Of a stretch of DNA of 64,000 nucleotides, positions 44,653-52,370 are shown in pieces (position 1 is the stretch's first letter; every line of letters starts with the position of its first letter). The notes beneath the pieces were generated by a model, which saw nothing but the letters and a program-made list of their open reading frames with translations, was not told the origin of the DNA and made no database searches. This stretch comes from Gammaproteobacteria bacterium. GTDB taxonomy: Bacteria > Pseudomonadota > Gammaproteobacteria > Ga0077536. Location: assembly GCA_020849475.1 (NCBI GenBank), contig JADLGE010000062.1:1-64000 (forward strand). The letters are read 5' to 3'. The translations under genes and the position numbers were made by a program.

Positions 44653-46034
44653 TGAATACCGCCCTTCGCCGCCTCGCCCTGCTGGCCGCGCTCGGCGCCG
44701 CGCAGGCCAGCTTCGCCGCCGCCGACTTGAGCGAGCTTCTGAAGCAGACCGAGAACAATTCGGCGGCCAATGCCGCGCAGGCCACTGAGCGTGCCGCCAA
44801 GTACAAGGCCGCCGGCGGCGCGCAGCAGGAGCAGATGCTGAAGGAAGCACTGGCCGCGCGCGCCAGCGCCGAGGCGGCCAGCCGCGCTGCCCTCGAAAAA
44901 TACAACGCCAACGAGTTGAAGCTCGCCGAGCTCAACAAGCGCATGAAGGACAATCTCGCGAACCTGGGCCTGGCCGAGGTGTTCGGCCTCGCGCGCCAGG
45001 TGGCCGGTGACAGCGCGACCCTCATGCAGCAGTCGATGACCACCGCGCAGCTGGCGGCGGACGGCAAAAATGATCGCGTCACAGCGTTGCGCAGCCTCGC
45101 CGAAGCCGACACCGCGCCGGGCGCGGCGGACCTCAAACGCCTGTGGACCGAGCTCCTGCGCGAAATGACGCTGGCCGGCCAGGTGGCGCGCTTCAAGGCC
45201 AAGGTCGGCCAGCCCAACGGCGGCCAGACCGAGCAGGACGTGGTGCGCATCGGCGCCTTCACCGCCACCTCGGGCGCCGACTACCTGTCCTTCATTCCCG
45301 AGTTGAAGACCTTCGTGCGTCTGTCACGCCAGCCGCCGGCAGAGCTGCGTGACATGGCGGCGAATCTCGCCAAGGCCGACACCGGCGTGGTGAAGGCGGC
45401 GGTCGACCCGGCGCGCGGCGCGCTGCTGGCGCTGTATGTCGAGCGCCCGAACTGGCTGGAACGCGTGCATCGCGGCGGTGAAGTGACCTATGTGATCCTT
45501 GCCGTCGGCGCCTTGGGCATTGCGCTGTGGGCGGTGCAATTTTTGTATCTGGTGGTGGTGCGCATCGGCGTGTGGTCGCAACTGCGCGACCTGACCAAGC
45601 TCAGCAAGATGAACCCGCTCGGTCGCGTGCTGCTCGCTTTCAAGGGCGACGCCGAGCGCATCGAGCAGGAGGCCGACATCGCCGAGCTGCGCATCTCCGA
45701 AGCGGTGCTGCGCGAGGTGCCGAAGCTCGAACGCTTTCAGGCGTTCCTGCGTCTGGCCGTCGCCGCCGGTCCCTTGCTCGGCCTCATCGGCACCGTGATC
45801 GGCATGATCGTCACTTTCCAGGCCATCACCGAATCGGGCTCGAGCGATCCGAAGCTCATGGCCAATGGTATCGGCCAGGCCATGATCGCGACGGTCGCCG
45901 GTCTCGGTATCGCCATTCCGCTCTTGTTCGGCAATTCCATCCTCGCCACCCTCTCGCGCGGCGTGGTGCAGATTCTCGATGAACAGAGCACGGGCCTGTT
46001 GGCCGCGACCCTGGAGCGCAAGCGCAGTGCTTGA
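44652..46034 (+). CDS. TtpC-type MotA/TolQ/ExbB protein, copy 1
   Basis: The product has 460 residues, larger than plain ExbB. A signal peptide (MNTALRRLALLAALGAAQAS) and a periplasmic coiled-coil region to about 250 precede membrane segments near 275–300, 365–390 and 415–435. The conserved core is EVPKLERFQAFLRLAVAAGP, LLGLIGTVIGMIVTFQAIT and GIGQAMIATVAGLGIAIPLL. In Vibrio TonB2 systems TtpC joins ExbB2/ExbD2/TonB2 to energise iron or vitamin uptake. A close paralogue is at 49282–50658. The next start (GTG 46027) lies inside its last codons. Confidence 0.88.
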   Translation: MNTALRRLALLAALGAAQASFAAADLSELLKQTENNSAANAAQATERAAKYKAAGGAQQEQMLKEALAARASAEAASRAALEKYNANELKLAELNKRMKDNLANLGLAEVFGLARQVAGDSATLMQQSMTTAQLAADGKNDRVTALRSLAEADTAPGAADLKRLWTELLREMTLAGQVARFKAKVGQPNGGQTEQDVVRIGAFTATSGADYLSFIPELKTFVRLSRQPPAELRDMAANLAKADTGVVKAAVDPARGALLALYVERPNWLERVHRGGEVTYVILAVGALGIALWAVQFLYLVVVRIGVWSQLRDLTKLSKMNPLGRVLLAFKGDAERIEQEADIAELRISEAVLREVPKLERFQAFLRLAVAAGPLLGLIGTVIGMIVTFQAITESGSSDPKLMANGIGQAMIATVAGLGIAIPLLFGNSILATLSRGVVQILDEQSTGLLAATLERKRSA

Positions 46035-46566
46035 TGCCGGCGCTTTCGGCGTGCTCGGCCAGATGGCCGGCGCGGTGCGTCATCTCATCGATGACGGCGG
46101 GCCGTTCGTGTTCTGGATCTACGCCTGCGGTGTGGTGCTGTGGACGCTGGTGCTGGAGCGCTGGTGGTTCTTCATGCGCGTCCTGCCGCGTTTGTCGCGC
46201 GAAGCGCAGCGCGAATGGCTGGCGCGCAGTGATCGCACCTCGTGGTGCGCACGGCAGATTCGCGAAGCCATGATCTCGCGCGTGAATGTCGCCATGACCA
46301 CCGGCTTTCCGCTGCTGCAGGTGCTGGTGCCACTGTCGCCGCTGCTGGGCCTGATAGGCACCGTCAGCGGCATGCTGGAAGTGTTCGACTCCATGGCGCT
46401 GCGCGGCAGCGCCGATGCGCGCACCATGGCAAGCGGCGTGTCGCACGCCATGATCTGCACCATGACCGGCTTGACGGTCAGCATCACCGGCCTCTATCCC
46501 GTGCATTACTTCCGCTCGCGGGCCCGTCGCGAGACGGAACTCCTGGCCGACCAGTTGAGCTTCTGA
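46027..46566 (+). CDS. exbB: ExbB-type proton channel subunit
   Basis: The product has 179 residues and appears to start at GTG 46027, with GGAG 10 bases upstream, overlapping the TtpC stop by 8 bases. There are three membrane segments (GPFVFWIYACGVVLWTLVLE, then LLQVLVPLSPLLGLIGTVSG, then MICTMTGLTVSITGLYPVHY). The channel signature PLLGLIGTVSGMLEVFD is intact. With ExbD it converts proton flow to movement of TonB. Confidence 0.9.
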   Translation: MLDAGAFGVLGQMAGAVRHLIDDGGPFVFWIYACGVVLWTLVLERWWFFMRVLPRLSREAQREWLARSDRTSWCARQIREAMISRVNVAMTTGFPLLQVLVPLSPLLGLIGTVSGMLEVFDSMALRGSADARTMASGVSHAMICTMTGLTVSITGLYPVHYFRSRARRETELLADQLSF

Positions 46567-46577
46567 GCGGTACCGTC

Positions 46578-46985
46578 ATGCGCATGCGTCGTTATCGCAA
46601 TGAAGAACACGAGTCGCAGCACGGCATCGATCTCGCGCCGATGCTCGACTTCGTGCTGAACCTCCTGAGCTTCTTCATCATCACCGCGATCTTCGTCAAG
46701 GAGTACGGTCTCGAGGTCAACCGGCCGTCGAGCTTCGAGCAATCGAGTTCGGACAATTCATCCATCACCGTCAACGTGTTCACCAACGGTGATATCGCCG
46801 TCAATGGCCGGGTGGTGGATTTGCGTGCGATCCGCGCCAACATCGAGCGTGTGCATGCCGAGTTCCCCAACAGCGGCGTGCTGCTGCTGGCCGATGAAGG
46901 CGCCAAGAATGGCCTCATCATCGAGGCCGCCGACCAGGTGCGCCTGGGCGGCATCCAGGACATCACTTTTTCCACTTCGCAATGA
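46578..46985 (+). CDS. exbD: ExbD-type biopolymer transport subunit, copy 1
   Basis: The product has 135 residues. The N-terminus is cytoplasmic and charged (MRMRRYRNEEHESQHG); a single membrane helix carries the essential Asp (IDLAPMLDFVLNLLSFFIIT). The periplasmic part has the usual ITVNVFTNGDIAVNGRVVDL and a C-terminal DQVRLGGIQDITFST. It lies 11 bases after exbB and 13 bases before a second exbD. Confidence 0.9.
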   Translation: MRMRRYRNEEHESQHGIDLAPMLDFVLNLLSFFIITAIFVKEYGLEVNRPSSFEQSSSDNSSITVNVFTNGDIAVNGRVVDLRAIRANIERVHAEFPNSGVLLLADEGAKNGLIIEAADQVRLGGIQDITFSTSQ

Positions 46986-46998
46986 AGCAGAGCCTTGC

Positions 46999-47412
46999 GT
47001 GAAGTCGCGACGTCACAATCCCGAGGTTGAAGATCACGGCATCGATCTGGCGCCGATGCTGGACTTCGTGCTGAACCTTCTGATCTTCTTCATCATCACC
47101 ACGTCTTTCGTCAAGGAAGCGGGCGTGACGGTGGTCAAACCCAATGCCAGCACCGCCGAGCATCGCGAGTCGGGCAACATCCTGATAGCGGTGCGCGCCA
47201 ACAACGACATCTGGATGGACCGTCGCCAGATAGACATCCGCGATGTGCGCGCCGCCATCGAGCGCCTGCATGTCGAGCGTCCGGAAGACAGCGCGGTGAT
47301 CATTGCCGACCGCAATTCCAGCGCCGGCGTGATGGCCAAGCTCATGGACGAAGTGCGCGCCGGCGGCATCAAGCAGGTGTCACTGGCCGGCGTGCCGCAG
47401 GGCGGCAGCTAG
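46999..47412 (+). CDS. exbD2: ExbD-type biopolymer transport subunit, copy 2
   Basis: The product has 137 residues from GTG at 46999. The membrane helix has the essential Asp (IDLAPMLDFVLNLLIFFIIT), nearly identical to copy 1. The periplasmic part differs (NILIAVRANNDIWMDRRQID, MDEVRAGGIKQVSLAGVP). Two adjacent ExbD genes suggest a heteromeric stator. It precedes tonB by one base. Confidence 0.87.
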   Translation: MKSRRHNPEVEDHGIDLAPMLDFVLNLLIFFIITTSFVKEAGVTVVKPNASTAEHRESGNILIAVRANNDIWMDRRQIDIRDVRAAIERLHVERPEDSAVIIADRNSSAGVMAKLMDEVRAGGIKQVSLAGVPQGGS

Positions 47413-47413
47413 C

Positions 47414-48034
47414 ATGGGCGCACTGTCTTTCATGCGTGTGCCGGTGGCGTGCGTGCTGGCGCTCCTGATCTCGGCCACCATGTTCTGGTTCCTGGCGCGG
47501 CTCATCCAGTCGCCGACCGACGTCAATGAGATGGCCAAGGCCGCGCGCATCGAATTCACGCGCATGCGCAAGGACACCGAGGTCGAGAAGAAACGCGAGG
47601 AAGTGCGCAAGGCTGAGCGCGAACGCGCCGCGCAGGTGCCGGTGGCGCCACGCATGTCGGTCGCCAACAACGCCTCCATCACCGCCGCGCCGGTGCAGAT
47701 GGTGCAACCGAAGATCGACGCCAGCGGCGTGAAGATGAATCTCACCGCCGGCGGTTCCGACCGCGGTGTCGCACCGCTGGTGCGGGTCAATCCCGAGTAT
47801 CCGCGCCGTGCGCTCGAGCGCGGCATCGAAGGCTGGGTGCATGTGCGCTTCACCATCACTGCCGCCGGCACGGTCAAGGACCTGGTGGTGGTCGATGCCG
47901 AGCCCAAGGGTGTGTTCGACGAAGCGGCGTCCAAGGCGGTGCTGCGCTGGCGCTACAACCCGCGCGTTGAAAACGGCGTGGCGGTGGAGCGCGTCGGGGA
48001 ACAGACCTTGATTCGCTTCAAGCTCGAGAACTGA
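47414..48034 (+). CDS. tonB: TonB energy-transducing protein
   Basis: The product has 206 residues, short like TonB2. An N-terminal membrane anchor (CVLALLISATMFWFLARLIQ) is followed by a charged helical spacer (RMRKDTEVEKKREEVRKAER) rather than the long Pro-rich spacer of TonB1. The C-terminal domain (about 125–205) has LVRVNPEYPRRALERGIEGW, VHVRFTITAAGTV and LRWRYNPRVENG, the fold that contacts the TonB box of receptors. It spans the periplasm. No TonB-dependent receptor gene is in the window. Confidence 0.9.
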   Translation: MGALSFMRVPVACVLALLISATMFWFLARLIQSPTDVNEMAKAARIEFTRMRKDTEVEKKREEVRKAERERAAQVPVAPRMSVANNASITAAPVQMVQPKIDASGVKMNLTAGGSDRGVAPLVRVNPEYPRRALERGIEGWVHVRFTITAAGTVKDLVVVDAEPKGVFDEAASKAVLRWRYNPRVENGVAVERVGEQTLIRFKLEN

Positions 48035-48037
48035 GCC

Positions 48038-49285
48038 GTGATGACCTCGCCCTGGCATAAACCTCTGCGCATAGTGTTGCTTGTGCTGTGCGCATTGCTG
48101 GCGAGTGGCGCCAGCGCCGCCGACAAGAAAAAAGGCGGTGACGGCCAACGCGAAGCGCCGGAGATCGGCGCGGCAGTCGGCAAATCCATCAACGATGCGA
48201 TCGAACTGCTGAACGCCAAGAACCCGGCCGGCGCCAAGGCCGCCATCGGCAAACTGAAACTCGACAACCTCTCGCCCTACGAGCGTTCCCGGGTCGAGCA
48301 GATCATGGCCGCCATCGACAACGATGCCGAGAACTTCGCCGGCGCCGCCAAGCATCTCGCCGCCGCGCTGGACGCCGGCGGCCTGTCGGCCGATGAAGCG
48401 CTGCAGGTGAAATTCCAGGTCGCGCAGCTTTATCTCGCCCAGGAAAAATGGAAGGAAGGCACGGCTGCGCTTGAGGAATGGTTTAAGGTCGCGCCCTCGC
48501 CGAATGCCTCGGCGTATTACATGCTGGCCATGGCCTATTACCAGCAGAACGACTACGCGCATGCGCTGGCGCCCGCCGAGAAGGCCGTGCAGGCCAGCGA
48601 CAAGCCGCAACCCAACTGGGTGCAACTGCTGCTGGCGCTGTATCTGCATCTCGAGAAATGGGACAAGGCGGTGCCGCTCGTCACCTACCAGGTGCGCGCC
48701 GCGCCGCAGGACAAGGCCGGCTGGCAGCAACTGGCCTCGGTCTACGGCCAGCAGCAGCAGCACGATCGCGCGCTCGTCATCACCGAACTCATGGACTATG
48801 CCGGCATGGTCGGCGAGCAGGAAGAAACCCTGCGCGTCGCCGACCAGTTGCTGTACGCCAAGATTCCCTATCGCGCGGCGACCTATCTCACCCAGGCGCT
48901 CGAGCAGAAGCGCGTCAAGGCCGATGCGGCTGTGTATCAGAAGATTGCCAATGCCTGGCTCGCGGCACGCGAATACAGCAAGGCCGTCGAGCCCATGCAG
49001 CGCGCGTTCGACCTGTCGAACGATGCCAACATCGGTGCGCGCATCAGTGAAATCCATTTGCAGCGTAACGACTGGCCGGCGGCTGAAGCCGCCGCCAACA
49101 AGGCGCTGGCCAAGGGCGGTCTCAAGAACCCTGGCAGCGTGGCATTGAATCTCGGCATTGCGCTGTACAACCAGAACAAGCTCGACGAGGCGCGCAGCGC
49201 GTTTGAAAAAGCCGCGCAAAGCGGCGAGCGTCAGTACGCACGCGCCTATCTGCAGGCCATCGCAACACGGCAGGGCAATTCATGA
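48038..49285 (+). CDS. TPR-repeat protein of the TonB locus
   Basis: The product has 415 residues with a signal peptide (LRIVLLVLCALLASGASAAD). Tandem tetratricopeptide repeats follow from about 60 to 405, with recognisable units such as ASAYYMLAMAYYQQNDYAHA and PGSVALNLGIALYNQNKLDE. TPR proteins end the TonB2-type operons and are thought to act as scaffolds in the periplasm. Its stop overlaps the next ATG by ATGA. Confidence 0.82.
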   Translation: MMTSPWHKPLRIVLLVLCALLASGASAADKKKGGDGQREAPEIGAAVGKSINDAIELLNAKNPAGAKAAIGKLKLDNLSPYERSRVEQIMAAIDNDAENFAGAAKHLAAALDAGGLSADEALQVKFQVAQLYLAQEKWKEGTAALEEWFKVAPSPNASAYYMLAMAYYQQNDYAHALAPAEKAVQASDKPQPNWVQLLLALYLHLEKWDKAVPLVTYQVRAAPQDKAGWQQLASVYGQQQQHDRALVITELMDYAGMVGEQEETLRVADQLLYAKIPYRAATYLTQALEQKRVKADAAVYQKIANAWLAAREYSKAVEPMQRAFDLSNDANIGARISEIHLQRNDWPAAEAAANKALAKGGLKNPGSVALNLGIALYNQNKLDEARSAFEKAAQSGERQYARAYLQAIATRQGNS

Positions 49286-50658
49286 AGGCGCGCGGCTTGA
49301 TGCTTTTGCTGGCGCTGCTGGTGGCGCTGCCGGGCCACGCGGCGGTGTCGCTGGACGAACTCGCGCAAAAGGCCACCGCCTTGCGCAACGAAGAGGCCAA
49401 GCTCAACAAGCAGCGTGAGGCGGCGTTCCAGAAGGCGTTCGATCAACAGCAGCAGTTGTTGAACAGTGTCGCCGGCCAGCGCGCCACGCTCGACGCCACC
49501 ACCGCGTCCCTGTCGGCGCGCTTCGACGCCAACGAGAAGCGCGTGGTCGAACTGCAAAAACTTCTGACCGAACACCAGGGCAATCTCGGCGAGTTGTTCG
49601 GTGTCACGCGCCAGGTGGCGGGCGATGCCGGCAGTGAACTGCGTCAGTCGCTGATCGCGAGCCAGTTTCTCGCCGCGCAGGGCGAGGAAGACAGGGCCGC
49701 GTTCCTGACCCGCCTCGCCAGCGCCAAGGCCCTGCCGTCCATCGTCGAACTGGAAAGACTGTGGGTGGAGTTGCAGCGCGAGATGACCGCCGGTGGCGAG
49801 GTCGCGCGCTTCAAGGCGCCGGTCAAGGCCGCCGGTGAGAAAGAGGCCACGCTGCGCGAAGTGCTGCGCATCGGCCCGTTCACCGCCAGCAGCGGCGACC
49901 AATACCTCGCGTGGCTGCCGAGCGAGAAAGTCTTCGTGCCCTATCAGCGCCAGCCGGCAGCTGCGTTGCGTGAGCTGGCGGCGAATCTCGCCAAGGCCCA
50001 GGGTCAGGGTCATTACGTGCAGGGCCTGGTCGACCCGGCGCGCGGTTCGCTGCTCGGCATGGTGGTCGAACGACCGAACTGGCTGGAGCGCATCAAGGTC
50101 GGCGGCATGGTTGGCTATGTCACCATCACCCTGGGTGCGATAGGCGTGGCGGCGTGGCTCGCACAGTTGATCTACCTCGTCAGCGTGCGCACCGCAGTGG
50201 CCTGGCAGTTGCGCAATCTCGCCAAGCCCAGCCCGCGCAATCCGCTCGGTCGTCTGCTGGCGGCGCTCGAAAAGGACAAGAGTGAGGCGGTGCCGGCCGA
50301 GATGGCCGAACTGCATATCTCGGCGGCGGTGCTGCGCGAAGTGCCGAAGCTCGAACGCTTTCAGGGCTTTTTGCGCCTCGCCGTCGCGGCCGGCCCGCTG
50401 CTCGGTCTGATCGGCACCGTGATCGGCATGATCATCACTTTCCAGACCATCACCGCCTCCGGCGCGAGCGACCCCAAGCTCGTCGCCCACGGCATTGGTC
50501 AGGCCATGATTGCAACCGTGCTCGGTCTCGGCATCGCCATCCCGCTGCTGTTCGCCAATTCGCTGCTGGCGGCGCTGTCGCGTGCCATCATCCAGATCCT
50601 GGATGAGCACGGGGAGGGCTTGCTGGCCGATACCTTGAGTCGCGGGCGGAAGGCGTGA
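49282..50658 (+). CDS. TtpC-type MotA/TolQ/ExbB protein, copy 2
   Basis: The product has 458 residues. It has the same layout as the 44652–46034 product: signal peptide, coiled coil (KLNKQREAAFQKAFDQQQQL), membrane segments, and the core EVPKLERFQGFLRLAVAAGP and LLGLIGTVIGMIITFQTIT. It matches copy 1 almost residue for residue through the channel region but diverges in the coiled coil. The duplication within one operon is unusual and suggests two alternative or mixed motor forms. A family 1 repeat pair follows. Confidence 0.87.
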   Translation: MKARGLMLLLALLVALPGHAAVSLDELAQKATALRNEEAKLNKQREAAFQKAFDQQQQLLNSVAGQRATLDATTASLSARFDANEKRVVELQKLLTEHQGNLGELFGVTRQVAGDAGSELRQSLIASQFLAAQGEEDRAAFLTRLASAKALPSIVELERLWVELQREMTAGGEVARFKAPVKAAGEKEATLREVLRIGPFTASSGDQYLAWLPSEKVFVPYQRQPAAALRELAANLAKAQGQGHYVQGLVDPARGSLLGMVVERPNWLERIKVGGMVGYVTITLGAIGVAAWLAQLIYLVSVRTAVAWQLRNLAKPSPRNPLGRLLAALEKDKSEAVPAEMAELHISAAVLREVPKLERFQGFLRLAVAAGPLLGLIGTVIGMIITFQTITASGASDPKLVAHGIGQAMIATVLGLGIAIPLLFANSLLAALSRAIIQILDEHGEGLLADTLSRGRKA

Positions 50659-50674
50659 TTCCTTCGCGCATCTC

Positions 50675-50698
50675 AATGTCAGACAGAAGTCTGACCCA
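50675..50698. repeat. Family 1 palindrome, left member of inverted pair
   Basis: AATGTCAGACAGAAGTCTGA then CCCA. It is 16 bases after the TtpC copy 2 stop and pairs with 50718–50744. Confidence 0.85.
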
Positions 50699-50717
50699 AA
50701 ATAAAGCGATGAGACCC

Positions 50718-50744
50718 CTGTGGGTCAGACTTCAGTCTGACATT
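50718..50744. repeat. Family 1 palindrome, right member of inverted pair
   Basis: CTGTGGGTCAGACTTCAGTC then TGACATT, identical to the copy at 17037–17063. It lies between convergent gene ends and may act as a two-way transcription end. Confidence 0.88.
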
Positions 50745-50766
50745 GAATTGCAACCGAGGCGGAGCC

Positions 50767-51426
50767 TCAGTTACGCGTGATCGCGATCGACTTCTGGGTG
50801 TGATCGATATTCGTCACCTCGCCGTCGGCGTCGACGGTGAAGCGCAGCGCGGTCTTTTCGTCTGACACCTTGGTCAGCGCCACCTTGTCGTAATACACCA
50901 CTTTCAACACCGGGTTGACGCGATCAACGCGCACCATGGCGTCCAGTGGCTTGCCGCCGTCGGCGGTGCTGTCCTCGATGATCTTGCCTTCGTTGTCGAG
51001 CTTGCTGGTGGCGTAGTAGACGACATTGACCACGTATTCGCCCGGCACGATGCCGCGAATGGTGGCGATTTCCTGGTTGAGCGGATTGCTGACCTTACGC
51101 CCGTTGACGATGAGTTCGTCGTTCAGCATGCCACGGTCGTCACGGTCGAGATGCACGAGGCCGACTTCGCGGTTGCGGAACCAGATGAGATTGCCGTCGG
51201 GATCTTCGACCCACAGGTCGATGTCCTCCATGCTGTTATCCGGCCAGCTCAGGGTGATGATGTATTCGGCCTTGGGGTCGATGATGCCTTTCTTCGCCAC
51301 CGGGTTCATGAACATCACGGCCAGCACGAAGAAGAACGTCAGGGCCTGGATCATCTTGAACAGGATCGCGGTGATCGGATCGAAGGGCTGCTGAAACTTC
51401 GAGCGTGACCCCAGGCGCAGACCCAT
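50767..51426 (-). CDS. Single-pass membrane protein with extracytoplasmic beta domain, partner of ExbB-like protein
   Basis: The product has 219 residues. A short cytoplasmic N-terminus (GLRLGSRSKFQQPFDP) precedes one membrane helix (ILFKMIQALTFFFVLAVMFM). The rest is predicted outside the membrane: YIITLSWPDNSMEDIDLWVE, DPDGNLIWFRNRE, then GIVPGEYVVNVVYYATSKL. The DIDLWVEDPDGN segment resembles DUF2135/YfaP-type beta domains. Topologically it is like ExbD or MotB, but it has no recognisable ExbD C-domain or OmpA peptidoglycan-binding domain. The only acidic residue near the helix is Asp in FDP. It follows the ExbB-like gene by 20 bases, so they probably work together. Confidence 0.68.
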   Translation of the reverse strand: MGLRLGSRSKFQQPFDPITAILFKMIQALTFFFVLAVMFMNPVAKKGIIDPKAEYIITLSWPDNSMEDIDLWVEDPDGNLIWFRNREVGLVHLDRDDRGMLNDELIVNGRKVSNPLNQEIATIRGIVPGEYVVNVVYYATSKLDNEGKIIEDSTADGGKPLDAMVRVDRVNPVLKVVYYDKVALTKVSDEKTALRFTVDADGEVTNIDHTQKSIAITRN

Positions 51427-51446
51427 GATGGCGACTCAGCGCTGCT

Positions 51447-52193
51447 TCAGGCGGCGCGGTCGAGACGCGGCAGGATCTCCACCTGCGTCAGGCGCACCGT
51501 GCATTCGAGCAGCTCGTCGAGGCCGCGATTCAACAGGTAGTAGGGCGCCGACAGCAAGGTGGCGGTGACCAGGCTCGTGAGCGTGGTGTTGAGCGCGATG
51601 CTCATGCCGTAGCTCATGTCTTTCAGAATCTGCTGCATGGAGGCGGCGTCGATCACCGACTGCTTGGACACCGACGACAGCATCCAGATGAAGCCTATCA
51701 AGGTGCCGACGAAGCCGACCTTGAGCATGAGGTCGATCATGAACCAGCCGAATTCGTGCTCGCCGCGCATGCGCGCCGCGTAGGCTTCCAAGAGGTCGCC
51801 GCTGGCGCCGGCCTCGGCCTGGGCGCCGTGAGTGGTCGCGCGCGTGCGCACGATGTCGTGCACGTAGGCGGTCAGAAAGCCGGCGGGCAGCACTGCGCCA
51901 GCGGCGGTCGCGATGCTGGCCTCGACCAGACGCAGCGGCTTGTCGCCGGCCGTGGCGAGGGTCTGTTCGGCGCGGGTGATGTGTTTCAACTCGGACGAAA
52001 GCAGCCAGGAGCGGTACAGGCTGTGGCCGGCGCCGACCACGTACATCGCGAGCAGAATGGCCGACACGTAGCTGCGATCATTGATCAGCAGATCGTGCAT
52101 CAAGCCCGTGTCGACGATGATGACGGTCGCAAATACCGTCAGGCCCGCCATCAGCAGCCAGACCAGGACCAGGAAGTGTTCAATCCGGCGCAT
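51447..52193 (-). CDS. MotA/TolQ/ExbB-like membrane protein
   Basis: The product has 248 residues from ATG at 52193, with GGGGAG 6 bases upstream. Membrane segments are near 8–30, 45–65, 95–110, 160–185 and 205–225. The last two contain the proton-channel-like core (KVGFVGTLIGFIWMLSSVSK and YGMSIALNTTLTSLVTATLL). It is diverged from the ExbB and TtpC proteins of the neighbouring operon. It is encoded upstream of a single-pass beta-domain protein, an ExbB/ExbD-like two-component arrangement. The function is unknown. Confidence 0.75.
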   Translation of the reverse strand: MRRIEHFLVLVWLLMAGLTVFATVIIVDTGLMHDLLINDRSYVSAILLAMYVVGAGHSLYRSWLLSSELKHITRAEQTLATAGDKPLRLVEASIATAAGAVLPAGFLTAYVHDIVRTRATTHGAQAEAGASGDLLEAYAARMRGEHEFGWFMIDLMLKVGFVGTLIGFIWMLSSVSKQSVIDAASMQQILKDMSYGMSIALNTTLTSLVTATLLSAPYYLLNRGLDELLECTVRLTQVEILPRLDRAA

Positions 52194-52290
52194 GCGATGC
52201 TCCCCTCGAGCGCGGTTGGGATCAGGAACGCGATGCCGGCATTGTAGACGGGGCGTGTGGGGCGCCGCGACCCCTTTGCACTCCCCTAAA

Positions 52291-52310
52291 GGTGCGAATT
52301 CATACGCACA
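52291..52310. repeat. Family 2 palindrome, left member of inverted pair
   Basis: GGTGCGAATTCATACGCACA, followed by TTGAAACC. Its partner at 52345–52370 is inverted, including the flanking TTTGAAT. It is the only family 2 pair in the window. Confidence 0.8.
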
Positions 52311-52344
52311 TTGAAACCAGAATGAGGCGCATCGCCCTGCCTTT

Positions 52345-52370
52345 GAATGTGCGAATGAATTCGCAGCTAC
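52345..52370. repeat. Family 2 palindrome, right member of pair, supplies a stop codon
   Basis: GAATGTGCGAATGAATTCGC then AGCTAC. On the minus strand it begins GTAGCTGCG; its TAG (52369–52367) is the stop of the 366-residue protein gene. Confidence 0.85.

Noticed and set aside
50767..52193. Zorya-type defence motor (ZorAB)
   Set aside because: The ExbB-like protein lacks the long ZorA tail, the partner lacks a peptidoglycan-binding domain, and no ZorC/D/E-like genes are nearby.
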